The notes beneath the pieces are model-generated. The model ran no database searches and was not told the DNA's origin. It saw only the letters and a program-made list of their open reading frames with translations. Shown piece after piece: positions 9,945-20,644 of a stretch of 64,000 bases of DNA. Source of the stretch: Gymnothorax reevesii. Lineage: Eukaryota > Chordata > Actinopteri > Anguilliformes > Muraenidae. The first letter of the stretch is position 1, and each line of letters starts with the position of its first letter. The DNA is taken from assembly GCA_029721435.1 (NCBI GenBank), contig CM056573.1, positions 153,161,947 to 153,225,946 on the forward strand, read 5' to 3'. Made by a program: the position numbers and the translations under genes.

Positions 9945-12944
9945 TCACTCATCATCCTCGCTCTCCCGAGAGTCATCGTCCAGGCCATACTCAATCTCAC
10001 CAAGAGTTTCAGAATCACTGTCGTCGTCGTCACAGTCCATTGTATCAGGCTCCCGCTGCGCTATGTCAACAAGGTCTCGTGAAAGAGCATCTCCTTCATA
10101 CCAAACAGGGTCCATATGACCTCCGTTTTCCTCCCAGCCGTGGCCCTGGCTTTCCTTGGGAATGCTGGGTTGAGCAATATGTGCTCTCTTCCATATTCCT
10201 ACTTGGTGATTGAATCTGCGAATGTGCTGTGTCAAACTCCTCCTGCAAGGTGGAAGGGTCGCCATGTATATTGTGCCTGATAGCACAGCGCGGTTCTCCT
10301 TGGTGCAGACTTCATCAATTCGAATAAATCGCAGATCATCTACCTTGGAGACTTTTGATGCTCTTCCATAAATGGCACATGTGAAGCTTTCCAGGTCATC
10401 TATGTCATCTTCAGAAACATCCCAGCTGTCCCCTAGCGGCTTGAGCACTGGCACGTACTCTGGAAGGCGCTGCAAAGCTTTTAAAGGCTTTAGTTTTCCT
10501 ATCCATCGGAATGCACGTGTGCTGTCACAGCCAGTATAAGCATGAAGCGCCATCAGCGCGGTGCATTGATCATAGCCAAGTTGAGCAGCGATGTTACTGA
10601 TGTCGATGAGCCTCTGTTTGTTGCCTGTGCTTGTGTCAAAGAGCAAAGTGGCACCACTGGTGGATGCATTGTGCAACAGGATGAAGAATATATCAGAGTC
10701 AGGACTCTTCACGCGCGCATACTGGTAGTTCATGGTTCTGGCGTAATTGATGTAGAGAACCACACGTGAGTCTGTTTCCTCCTGCGTTGATGTCAACAGT
10801 GGAAGCTTTTGAGCAACTGTTTGGAGACCGTCTGTTGATGTCAGAAGATATGCAGATCCCTCACTAATGAAGATCACTCGTCGCCCATGTAGCCTTGCTG
10901 CATACTGGTCGCCACTCCATAGTTTTAGCAGCAGCTTGATAAACTGGACTTTGTTGTCATCATTGGAAAGAAAAGACTTCCAATCTGGTGGCCTTTTGTT
11001 AGCCTCGCCTTTCAGGATTAGCTTTTCTCCACAGCGTCTTTCCATAGATTTGACGGACCCTGGGAGGTATTAGTCGGTGCTGAAGATGACATCTCCTGTT
11101 TTACCAATCATGTCAAATACTTTGAAGCAAATTTGACGGAAGTCCGCAGGGATATCTTTCATACAGTAGAAGTATGCATTTCCATAGTACACAGTCAGCG
11201 TTTCTGCTACTGGTGGAACATTAGCATCAGGACAATCCTTGGTAAGGTGTTGAAAGGCTTTGCATTTATCTGTTTTGGCAAGATATCCATCTGCTGATGC
11301 TAGGCTGTAGGGAACAACAGTCAATGGATAAGCCATCAATTCCTTCAAGTCAAGCTGCAAACCCTGGTTCTGTGACTTCACAAACAGTTGAAAAGCAACA
11401 TTACCCTGCTGCTTGTACTGGGCAACTGTGCTTTTGGCTGTATGTGCCTTTGGAGCCTTTATAATGTTGGCCAGCGTTTTGAGTTTTTGTCGCTTGACAG
11501 GTTCAATAAACTTCTCACCAGACTTCAACCTTTCTTCGATGGAAGAATCGCGTGCTTGCTCTCCAATAGCTTCAGCCTTCAGGACGTCTTTGGCGACTGT
11601 CTCTGATGCCGCACTTCCCGAAGAGATAATCAGCAGTTGATCCTTGGTTTCCACTGTAAAAGGGTTCAAGAAGCTGTTTATGGCATCCTTGGCTGCAGTG
11701 ACCAACTTTTCGCTTCTCTTGACTTCTGTTGGACTTACATCACGATGTTTGGTGGCTTGTTGACTGTCCACCATGCGAGCCATGTCCAACATGGCATCAA
11801 CGTAAAGAGATCTGGCATGTGCTGATCGTACCCATCTTTGGTATGCGTTGTAGTTGGTTAGAATACCAGATACACCTGCTGCACTGGTTCCGGCACCAGC
11901 TTGCGACTTGGCATGGCGCATGAATGTCTCCTCCCTCGTCTTGTCAACTGCGCAGCGATTTCCTGGGATGAAGGATCTAGCAACGCTGATTGCACCTTGC
12001 TTAATCAAAGCTGCAGCTCCTGGGTGTGAATTGTCTATGTTGGCAAGGAAAACAGAGAAGGAACTGAGGTACCGGGCATAGTTTTGGCCATCAAAACTGA
12101 AGAAGAGCGGAGTCATGCGACTAATGCACTCTGCATACAACGTGAAGTTGTTCATTTTCACAGCGTCCAGAAGTGACGGCACCAGATGTACATGCTCCAT
12201 GGAGGAAAGCCAAAGTTGTGGAGTCTTTCCCAAGTGCCCTGTTGCCACCCTTTCTCTGAACTCCTCATACCCTTTGACTATCCGGCTGACTGGATCTTCT
12301 GTCATCACCGCATCCAAGTTGTCTTGGCTTGGGTTTTCCACTAGGTTTTGTAGCCTTTGTGATGATTCATTGGGGAGTGTGGAAAATATTTCATCTGCAT
12401 TCTGATCCTCCAGGTACACCTACAAAAGCAAAGGCTCGAGGCTTTCCATCATCACCCTGTGACAATTGCGGGCTCTGTCATAATGTTTTCCAGACATCAC
12501 CCCAGCCAGGGAGCCTCCACTAATCAAGCCTGATTCTATGAGAACATCTGCCAGACCAGATCCAGCCATCTTCTTGCCAATCATTCTCATATATGCACAA
12601 ACCAGATGGAATGTGCCGATAAAGATGACGTGATTCTTGTACTTTTCAGGTGCATTCCATGTCAGGGGATAAGCCTTCATACAGACTCCTAAGTCAAAAG
12701 TTGTAATGACGTACATCTGCCCGACTTCTTTGGTGGCTTCTTGTGCAACTCGTAAGCATTGCTGTACAGTTTTGTAATCTGTAATTGGTTGGTTGATCAC
12801 TGGAAAATAATCTATTGTTGTCAGCTTAGTTGGAGCCACTCCTGTCTCGGAGATTAAACCTGCCCAGCCAGGAACTTGTTGTTTGCCTTCCATCATCATC
12901 CTGATCATGATCCATATCATTTGGCGTTTGGTTGAGGCTTCCAT
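9945..12944 (-). pseudogene. Large repeat-encoded protein with XPG/FEN1-like signature, two in-frame stops
   Basis: One minus-strand frame of about 1000 codons, interrupted by TAG at 12420-12422 and TAA at 11070-11072, with no frameshift. N-terminal third: GWAGL, ITTFDLGVCMKAYPLTW, FIGTFHLVCAYM and SGLADVLIESG. Middle: helix-rich, with an AGAGTSAAGVSGI stretch. C-terminal third (from the ATG at 11045): QEETDSR at residues 88-94, KSPDSDIFF at 113-121 and TGCDSTRAF at 171-179, then a very acidic tail (331-366). The order E-E-D, D-x-D, GCD resembles the second half of FEN1/XPG nucleases (EAEA, D-x-D, GCDY), which use these acids to hold metal ions. Related multi-copy proteins of unknown function occur in fish and invertebrate genomes (my recollection). 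Nuclease activity is inferred; this copy is dead unless stops are read through. The N-terminus may be incomplete. Confidence 0.72.
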
Positions 12945-13277
12945 TGCAACTGTTGTCAGATTAGAATTTGAAATAACTTCAGATTTTGATTAATGGCTTA
13001 ATGATTTAAACTTATCTAATGCTGTTAGTTGTCCTCTGGCAGGAAATTGATACTTAAATGATGGAATTAAACAACCTTGTGATTTCCGTGCACACGACAT
13101 GAGAATCTGCTTCAAGCCCAATATGTTTGTAGCCCTATAAATAGACCTGGAAAAAGTGTGACTAAATAAAATGAAAACTTAAATATGGATATTGCAGCCA
13201 TTGCAGCAACTGCTTCATCTTCCACTCAAACTGCATCGCCGGACTGCGAGTTGGAACAATAACGATTATGTGACAGG

Positions 13278-13450
13278 ATTTTCTTGAGCATGATATCTGT
13301 CAGATTTGGCATGGCAGTAAGTTATATTTGTATCAAATAAAAGGTATTTTCATGTAGATCATCCACAAATACATTATTGGTGTGTACTGAGGTCACTGTG
13401 GCTTCATATTGTGTGTAATTACAAATTTGATAATTTTTTATTGGCGGCGG
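13278..13450 (-). repeat. Right terminal inverted repeat of the flap-nuclease-like element
   Basis: Reverse complement of 9251-9425 with a few substitutions and two small gaps; the outer edge is TTGGCGGCGG. Confidence 0.88.
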
Positions 13451-14090
13451 GATATAGTGGGAACCAATATTTTTACTGTTACCAGTTGATTTCTTATTGA
13501 GAAGACCCTAATGCATAAAAAAAATAAGGTCTGGTAGAATTGTGGGGGGGGGGGGTGCACGTGGACCCTACCTGGCCCATGGCCTATAACTGTCTCGAGA
13601 CGCTCCTTCAGAGGTCCGACACAAGGTCGCTGACCGCTGATTATTAATAGCAATGTTGTTGAATATTAAAAAAACAACAACAACAAAAAAGGTGGTTTGT
13701 TATTTTGTTATTCGTTTCTCATTCTGAAAGTAGCCTAGTTGTAGTTGATGACAACCTACAGTTTAGGGCAGTTGACTTTTTATTTTCCAAAAAAGGCTGA
13801 GGTTTTTATTAATTACAATGTGTGAAATAAACTGCATTGTACTCTGAAAACAAAATATGTGTATTACCATTACCATTAATGCTCAGTGGGTCTGAGTTTA
13901 GACGGAAACACGGACAGTGAGGAGCAGCTGAAAGTGGACCAATAACTTAGGGACTGCTTCGGTGTGTATAAGGATCTGCTGGTTCGTGTGCATAGCTGTG
14001 GCGTGTTGTTATTGTGGAGTAACGAACAGCTTCTGCGACGAAGGGGCGAAAGTTCCATGTGAAACGACCTTTTAGGAAATCGCCTATGGT
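13451..14090. other. Intron sequence right of the inverted-repeat element
   Basis: Contains a G-run at 13542-13553, a diverged inverted copy of 8300-8345 at about 13590-13632, and an ATTACC repeat near 13862-13880. No coding sign. Confidence 0.5.
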
Positions 14091-14109
14091 GATGGTTTCC
14101 TTATTGCGC

Positions 14110-14545
14110 CAGAATGACCAGCATTTGCTCGAAGAACATGGGCGCGAAATGAATTTATCGCCCGACAGATTACATTCTAAGTCAATGCATTTACTTGCAT
14201 TTACTTTGAATGTTATCTCTCGCGCGAAAAATTTGTTTCATGTCCAGTGTGAAGCTGCTTAAAGTGCCCATTATGCATGTATTCATGTCCTTGCATATAC
14301 TTTGAATGTAGCTAATATGTCCCGAGAAAAATTTGTTTCACGTCTAGTGTGAAAATGGCTTGACATGCCCAAAACTCCTATATTCAAGTCTTTGCATTGA
14401 CTTTGAATGTAATCTGTTGGTGTCACTAGAGTGAAAGCTGCTTAATGCACCCATAACGTGTGTATTCAAGTCTTTTCATTGATTTTGAATGTAATCTATC
14501 CCGCAAAAAATTTGCTTTGCGGAAGATGTGAAAGCAGCTTTATGG
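14110..14545. repeat. Tandemly reiterated right arms of the 'GGACGCGAAAC' MITE
   Basis: Four successive units, ending near 14262, 14362, 14443 and 14541, each contain the core 'TTTGAATGTAATCT', a pyrimidine-rich break, '(A)AAAATTTGTTTC' and 'GTGTGAA(A)GC'. Spacing is about 80-100 bases. A single left-type arm (GCGCGAAATGAATTTATCG) precedes them at 14130. This is a MITE with its right end multiplied. Confidence 0.75.
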
Positions 14546-15066
14546 ATAGTGCGCGACAGCTAGGTATTGCAGACTGTAAGTTCCGTTAGCGCGGACAAGT
14601 CACTTACGTGGAGCCAGCAAATCGATCACTTCTACAGGAAAGAATTACCTATTTAATCTCTGGCTTTTTATTTCCCACAACAATTTCTAAAGGGGGATGA
14701 AATTATGTCACGGTAGTGCAGAGAAATCTTTTGTTATACCAGACACATTAGAGCTTCTGCGTTTTTGATTGCTTTCACGGCAGAATCAGAGAGCTAACCC
14801 AGTTATTTGTGATAAGGATCCGGCTGATCCTGGTCATGGATAAGTGAAGCAATCAAAAGCAGTTGCTTCAACTGTAGTGGCTACGATCGGGCAACGTAAT
14901 GATGAGTCTGCCACATGGATGCTTACCGAAGCAACAAGCATACCGATCAGAATTACTGCATATAAGTTAACCAGGAGCATTTTTAATGACCACAGCGGCA
15001 TGCAAACTAAAATGCAGTTGCTGGTAACCGAGCAGTCATAACCACAGAGATAAGACCGTTGCAATA
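14546..15066. other. Intron sequence without recognised feature
   Basis: No coding, RNA or repeat structure identified between the MITE arms and the Gmr1 target site. Confidence 0.5.
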
Positions 15067-15070
15067 CATG

Positions 15071-15565
15071 TGTTATGGCCCCAATTTGTTATTACATTTA
15101 TAACACAACAGCAACAGCAAGGGATGACAAACACAGTTTTAACAACTAAAACGCATTTAATTTTTAACAAAGACAAAGACTAATAACAACCTACAACTTA
15201 AGACCAAGATTGATAAATAAGAAAAAACAGAAATAATTACAGTCCCTTTTTGGTGGGGTGGCTTGGTGATGTCCTGGATGAAGAAAATGCTCAAACACAG
15301 GCAAAGAAATCCACAAAAGAAACGTCACAGGTCTTGAACAGAATGGCAGGTCTGGTCATCTTCTTGCAATTTCTCCTACTCCTTTACTGTCTCAATTCTT
15401 TTCCTTATCTACTCTTTTGCAGACCCCACCCACATTTAGACCTCTTTTTTTTAATTTTCTGAGACTTGCCCCAGACATGTCCAGGACATGTCTAAACATG
15501 ACTCCAGTCTGAGCTTAACAAAAAAAGGTAAATACTGCCATCTAGTGGCCTATATTCACATTACA
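15071..15565 (-). repeat. 3' LTR of the Gmr1-like element
   Basis: 495 bases, nearly identical to 20645-21139. The differences seen are C/T-type changes at about 15158, 15208 and 15246. Confidence 0.95.
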
Positions 15566-15692
15566 CCTCCATTCCAAAAGGGACAAATTTTCACTCATAA
15601 AGGCAAAATTTTTCTTTTCAATACAAAATGGTAAAGTGAACACTTGTCTATATATACATATCATACAATATTCAAACACATGATATATACAT

Positions 15693-18600
15693 TCAAACAC
15701 GGGATAAGCAATCAGCAATTACATTGTCTGTACCCTTCACATGCTTAATTTCCAAGTCAAACTCCTGTAAAATCAAACTCCAATTCAACAATCTCCGATT
15801 CTTGTTTTTCATCTTACTCAAAAACATTAACGGATTGTGGTCAGTGTACACAATCATTGGCTTTTGTCCTGTACAAACATACACCTCAAAGTGTTTTAAA
15901 GAAAGGACCAGAGCCAACAGTTCCTTCTCTATTGTGGAATAGTTCCTTTGGTGGCGATTGAACTTCCTGGAGAAGTATGCCACGGGATGCTCAATGTCAT
16001 CAGAGTTACTTCTCTGGAGGAGCACAGATCCACAAGCTTGGTCGCTAGCATCGACCGCGATGGAGAACGGTTTGTTGAAGTCAGGAGATTTGAGCACGGG
16101 GAAGTGACACAGCAGAGACTTCAGGCGATCGAAGGCTCTCTGGCATGCATCATCCCAGGTGAACTTCACGCCTTTCCCCAGTTGGTTAGTTAGACTGAGA
16201 GCAATCTCAGCAAAGTTCTTGCAGAACTTGCGGTAGTACCCGATCATTCCAAGGAAGCGGCGCAAAGCTTTTTTGTTGTCAGGAACTGGAAAGTCCATGA
16301 TGGCTTGGACTTTAGCATTTATGGGTGCCACCTTACCCTGGCCTATGACGTAGCCAAGATAGGTGACAGTAGCACAACCAAAGTCACTCTTGTTCAGGTT
16401 AACAGGCAGGTTAGCCTGGGTCAGGCGCTGGAACAACGTCTCTACATCTTTTAGATGTTCTTCCCAGGAGTCACTCCATGTGATCAGGTCATCGATGTAT
16501 GCACCCGTGTGTGGCAATCCGGCGATTGTAGACTGTATCATCCTTTGGAACGTGGCTGGGGCATTTTTCATGCCAAAGGGTAGGACTTCATACTGGTACA
16601 ATCCAGATGGTGTGGCAAAAGCAGAGATGCTCTTGGCCCTCTCAGTTAAAGGCACACACCAATAACCCTTCAATAAATCAATCTTGGTCAGAAACTTTGC
16701 TTGCCCTACACTATCAATACAATCATCAATCCTAGGTATTGGAAACACATCAGTTCTAGTTACAGCATTGACTTTGCGATAATCTGTACAGAATCTAGTA
16801 CTTCCATCAGGTTTTGGAACTAGCACACAGGGTGAACTCCAATCGGAGTTGGAGGGTCTGATAATATCATGTTTTAACATGTACTCAACCTCTTTCTCAG
16901 CAATCTTTCTCTTTTCAGGATTCATCCGGTATGGATGCTGTTTTATTGGTTTGGCATCACCAACATCTACATCATGAGAGGCTATAGTAACTCTCTTTGG
17001 AACATCAGGAAACAAATCCTCATATTTCTTGATCAACCTTTCAAACTGATCTCTCTGTGAGGGTTCTAAGTACTGGAGTTTTACATCAAGATTTTGCAAC
17101 ACTTCAGTGTTTGACAATTTACATGAAAGAACTTCAGCTTTAATTCTTGGTTCATCATCTTGAAACTCCCCCTCATCTTCACACGTTTCGACCATTGGAG
17201 AATCTGAAGTGACAGCTGCAACCCGAGCATTTCTGTCATGATAAGGCTTTAGCATGTTAATATGACACAATTGTTTTGGTTTTCTCCTATCTGGAGTCTT
17301 CACAATGTAATTGAGATCATTGAGTTTTGTCAGAATTTCATAAGGACCATGAAATCTAGCCTGCAATGGATTGGACTGCAAGGGAAACAACACAAGGACC
17401 TTGTCTCCTGGTTTAAACTCACGGCTTCTAGCCTTATGATCATACCAAGTTTTCATTTTTCCCTGACTTGATTTCAAGTTCTCTTTGGCAAGGTCACAAG
17501 CTGCACGCAATCTTTCCTTGAACTTGCTAACATAGTCTAACAGACTGATTTGCTGCTCTTCCTCTTGCCATTGTTCACTCAATAATAGCAAAGGTCCTCT
17601 CACTTCATGACCAAACACTAGCTCAAATGGACTGAATCCAGTAGACTCCTGCACTGCTTCTCTAGCTGCAAACAACAGCAAATGAACCCCTTCATCCCAG
17701 TCTTTCTCATGGTCATAACAATAAGTCCTCATCATTGTCTTGAGAGTGGAATGAAACCGCTCTAAGGCACCCTGACTTTCTGGATGATAGGCACTAGAAA
17801 GAATCTGTTTTGCACCTAGTTCATACACAACCTGCTGAAACAATCCTGAAGTGAAATTGCTACCTTGGTCTGACTGAATTTCCCTGGGAAGACCAAACAA
17901 CGTGAAGAACTTTATCAAAGCCTTCGAGATTGCAGTTGCCTTGATGTTACGTAGAGGTATGGCTTCGGGGAATCTGGTAGATGCACACATGATTGTCAAC
18001 AAGTACTGATTTCCAGATCTAGTCTTGGCTAATGGACCAACGCAATCAACAATGACCCTAGAGAATGGCTCCCCAAATGCTGGGATAGGCTGCAATGGAG
18101 CTACAGGTGGGTCTAACTGGTGTTTTCCAACTACCTGACAAGTGTGACAGGTTTTGCAAAAGTTGGAAACGTCTTTCCGAAGCCCAGGCCAAAAGAAGTG
18201 TTTCATGATCTTATCAACAGTCTTGTTAACACCAAGATGACCTCCTAAAGGTAAACTATGAGCCATTGTTAAGATCTCATTCCTATAGACCTTCGGAACA
18301 ACAATTTGCCTGACCACTGCCCAATCTGCATTGGCAGGGATATCAGGAGGGCGCCACTTTCGCATCAACACACCATCCTTGAGATAATACCCAACTGGAA
18401 CTGCATCTATTTCTTTTTCAGGAAGGGCTCTCCTCTTTAGTACACCAATTTCAGGATCATTAGTTTGCTCCTCAATCAACCGCTTTCTGGACAGAGACAA
18501 GTCTCCAGACACATCAGAATCACCAGACCCATCCGGCTGGCTGAATAGAGAACTGATAAAAGTATCTGATAAGTCCTCAAACGGAGAAACCATAGTAGGC

Positions 18601-20564
18601 CAATCAGAGTCATGAGGCAAACCACCTGAGTCCTGACTATTCAATGTACTGGACGGCACCACAACATCATCTTCTTTAGCCTTCTTGGCCATAGCACGAG
18701 TCACTGCGCAAGAAGGATACAGAGATGGGTCCTCATCCCCATTTTCAGTGCTCGGCTGTGAAGTAAGATGTACAGGGGGAACTACTTTGCCCCCAGCCAG
18801 GTCATTGCCTAGCAACAGAGAAACACCCTTTATAGGTAGACTTGACATAAGTCCCACCTTTACCTGTCCTGTAACTAAATCTGACTTCAAGAATATAGAG
18901 CGCAGGGGTACAGATACAGTCCTCCCTTCAATACCTTGTACAAGTATGAAATCCCCTGAAGCGGTCTCATCACGTAACTCCAAGGAGTCCATCAACAAAA
19001 GTGACTGAGAAGCTCCGGTATCCCTTAGGATATATATGGGGACAGGAGTAGTATGCTCATTCAGAGCCACAAATCCCTCTGACACAAATGGAAGAAATTC
19101 CTCCCTCACAAAGTCAGCTGTATTAGGCTTTTTAGCCCCACAAGAAGCAGGCAATTTAGCAGATTGGTTATCTACTACAGGGGTTTCTAACCTTGTTTTC
19201 ACAAAGGCATTTGGTTTGGTATCCTTTTCTTTTTCTTTCTTAGCTTTAAGGAACCAACAGTTAGTTGTAACATGACCAGATTTCTTGCAATAACTGCAAA
19301 CTAGACCACTTTTGTCACTGTCAGCTTTCACACTTTGATCAGACCTGTTACTGGATTTCTGAGCACCATCACCAGATTTGTCTTTGTCTTTGGGTGAGGA
19401 ATCTTGGGTATCACCGTAACCCTTTTTCTGAAATTGGGACCATTTATTGTTACTGCTAGACTTAAATTTGGACTTATGAGTGAGAACATATTCATCTGCA
19501 AATTTGGCAGCTGATTGCAAGTTCAGTGCTTGCTTCTCATTAAGGTAGGTCTTAACATCATCCTTAACACAGTTCTTGAATTCTTCAACTAACACCATCT
19601 CTTTTAGTGAGTTGAAATCATCCTTGACCTCCATAGAAGTACACCAGCGCTCAAAGCAAACCTGCTTCTCATTAGCAAATTCAACATAAATCTGATTTTC
19701 AGATTTCTTCAGACCTCTGAATTTCTGTCGGTAAGCCTCTGGAACCAACTCATAAGCTCTCAAAATAACCTTTTTGACAACCTCATAATCAGAGGAATCA
19801 TCTGCAGACAAAGCCGAATAGGCTTGTTGAGCTTTACCCTTGAGGACAGTTTGCAACATCAGAGGCCAGTGTTCCTTTGGCCACTGGCAACTCTTTGCTA
19901 CCTTTTCAAAACACTGGAAATAGTTGTCAACATCCTTCTCTGAAAATGGAGGCACCAGTTTTACCTCCTGACTGGCACAAAATTTATTTTTAGTTTCAAT
20001 TTTAATTTTTAGTTGCTCCATTTGGAGTCTTTCTTCTCTATCGAATTTCTCTAATTCAAAATCTCTCTGTCTCTGTCTCTCTCTTTCTGCTCTTTCCTCT
20101 TTCTCTCTCTCAAATTCTCTTTGTTTTTCTTCTCTTGCTAATTTTTCTAACTCAAACTGCCTTTGTTTTTCTTTTTCTTCCCTCTCAAATTCTCTTTGTT
20201 TCTCTTTTTCCTCCCTTTCTTTTTTCTCTTCTCTTGCTAATTTTTCCAACTCAAACTGCCTTTCTATTTCTCTTTCCTCCCTTTCAATCTCTAGCATTTT
20301 TAATTTAAGTTCCATTTCTATATTTGGATTTTCCACTGGAAACTGTTCCAGATCTCCTGGTGCAAACACATTTTCATCAATGTAATATTCAACTATCTCT
20401 CTAGCCAGTCTTGCTTTTCGCATGGCTGGTTTTACCTCTGTCAGCTCCAACTGTCTGCAAATTTCTAGCAGTTCTGTCTTTTTAAAAGACTTCAAAACCC
20501 CTACGGTTGGTGATGCCAAGAAATCATCCATTGCTGTTGTCAATATATATCTAGGAAAATTCAC
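15693..20564 (-). CDS. Gmr1-like gag-pol polyprotein, intact 1623 codons
   Basis: Domains by approximate residue: charged coiled coil (85-200); gag core (205-330); CCHC knuckle CSYCKKSGHVTTNC (about 421-435); aspartic protease RDTGAS (about 512); integrase H2C2 zinc finger (H..H about 766-775, C..C about 802-808); integrase core D (IVDCVG, ~838), D (SDQGSNF, ~898) and E (ALERFH, ~934) with D-35-E spacing; a GPY/F-like tail (HGPYEIL). Reverse transcriptase follows, with VPKPDGSTRF and the catalytic YIDD (~1357), then RNase H (IAVDASDQ ~1502, YTDHNPL ~1573). All catalytic acids are present and no frameshift separates gag from pol. A second ATG at codon 12 (MDDFLASP) matches the start region of the other copy and is the likelier start. 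Makes particle protein and enzymes for reverse transcription and insertion. Apparently competent; activity untested. Confidence 0.95.
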   Translation of the reverse strand: MNFPRYILTTAMDDFLASPTVGVLKSFKKTELLEICRQLELTEVKPAMRKARLAREIVEYYIDENVFAPGDLEQFPVENPNIEMELKLKMLEIEREEREIERQFELEKLAREEKKEREEKEKQREFEREEKEKQRQFELEKLAREEKQREFEREKEERAERERQRQRDFELEKFDREERLQMEQLKIKIETKNKFCASQEVKLVPPFSEKDVDNYFQCFEKVAKSCQWPKEHWPLMLQTVLKGKAQQAYSALSADDSSDYEVVKKVILRAYELVPEAYRQKFRGLKKSENQIYVEFANEKQVCFERWCTSMEVKDDFNSLKEMVLVEEFKNCVKDDVKTYLNEKQALNLQSAAKFADEYVLTHKSKFKSSSNNKWSQFQKKGYGDTQDSSPKDKDKSGDGAQKSSNRSDQSVKADSDKSGLVCSYCKKSGHVTTNCWFLKAKKEKEKDTKPNAFVKTRLETPVVDNQSAKLPASCGAKKPNTADFVREEFLPFVSEGFVALNEHTTPVPIYILRDTGASQSLLLMDSLELRDETASGDFILVQGIEGRTVSVPLRSIFLKSDLVTGQVKVGLMSSLPIKGVSLLLGNDLAGGKVVPPVHLTSQPSTENGDEDPSLYPSCAVTRAMAKKAKEDDVVVPSSTLNSQDSGGLPHDSDWPTMVSPFEDLSDTFISSLFSQPDGSGDSDVSGDLSLSRKRLIEEQTNDPEIGVLKRRALPEKEIDAVPVGYYLKDGVLMRKWRPPDIPANADWAVVRQIVVPKVYRNEILTMAHSLPLGGHLGVNKTVDKIMKHFFWPGLRKDVSNFCKTCHTCQVVGKHQLDPPVAPLQPIPAFGEPFSRVIVDCVGPLAKTRSGNQYLLTIMCASTRFPEAIPLRNIKATAISKALIKFFTLFGLPREIQSDQGSNFTSGLFQQVVYELGAKQILSSAYHPESQGALERFHSTLKTMMRTYCYDHEKDWDEGVHLLLFAAREAVQESTGFSPFELVFGHEVRGPLLLLSEQWQEEEQQISLLDYVSKFKERLRAACDLAKENLKSSQGKMKTWYDHKARSREFKPGDKVLVLFPLQSNPLQARFHGPYEILTKLNDLNYIVKTPDRRKPKQLCHINMLKPYHDRNARVAAVTSDSPMVETCEDEGEFQDDEPRIKAEVLSCKLSNTEVLQNLDVKLQYLEPSQRDQFERLIKKYEDLFPDVPKRVTIASHDVDVGDAKPIKQHPYRMNPEKRKIAEKEVEYMLKHDIIRPSNSDWSSPCVLVPKPDGSTRFCTDYRKVNAVTRTDVFPIPRIDDCIDSVGQAKFLTKIDLLKGYWCVPLTERAKSISAFATPSGLYQYEVLPFGMKNAPATFQRMIQSTIAGLPHTGAYIDDLITWSDSWEEHLKDVETLFQRLTQANLPVNLNKSDFGCATVTYLGYVIGQGKVAPINAKVQAIMDFPVPDNKKALRRFLGMIGYYRKFCKNFAEIALSLTNQLGKGVKFTWDDACQRAFDRLKSLLCHFPVLKSPDFNKPFSIAVDASDQACGSVLLQRSNSDDIEHPVAYFSRKFNRHQRNYSTIEKELLALVLSLKHFEVYVCTGQKPMIVYTDHNPLMFLSKMKNKNRRLLNWSLILQEFDLEIKHVKGTDNVIADCLSRV

Positions 20565-20623
20565 AAAAACAATTTCACAATTTGGAATGTTAGATTTTCA
20601 ATAAATTACTCACACAATGGTCT

Positions 20624-20641
20624 ATCCCGGACGAGCCCCCA
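20624..20641 (-). other. Primer binding site, tRNA-Pro type
   Basis: TGGGGGCTCGTCCGGGAT on the minus strand, three bases inside the 5' LTR. It equals the tRNA-Pro complement used as primer site by murine leukaemia virus, as I recall it. Confidence 0.88.
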
Positions 20642-20644
20642 ATT

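Larger units (their letters stand above)
9251..13450 (-). mobile_element. 4.2-kb inverted-repeat DNA element encoding a flap-nuclease-like protein
   Basis: About 175 bases at 9251-9425 and 13278-13450 are inverted copies with only a handful of differences; both outer edges read CCGCCGCCA. Between them a single reading frame on the minus strand fills 9945-12944, broken only by two stops. Long terminal inverted repeats around one large gene are the layout of a DNA transposon. The encoded protein shows no DDE transposase motif that I recognise. It carries an acidic triad resembling XPG/FEN1 nucleases. No target-site duplication is obvious, so the true edges may lie slightly outside. Inferred to be mobile; superfamily unknown. 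Confidence 0.75.
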
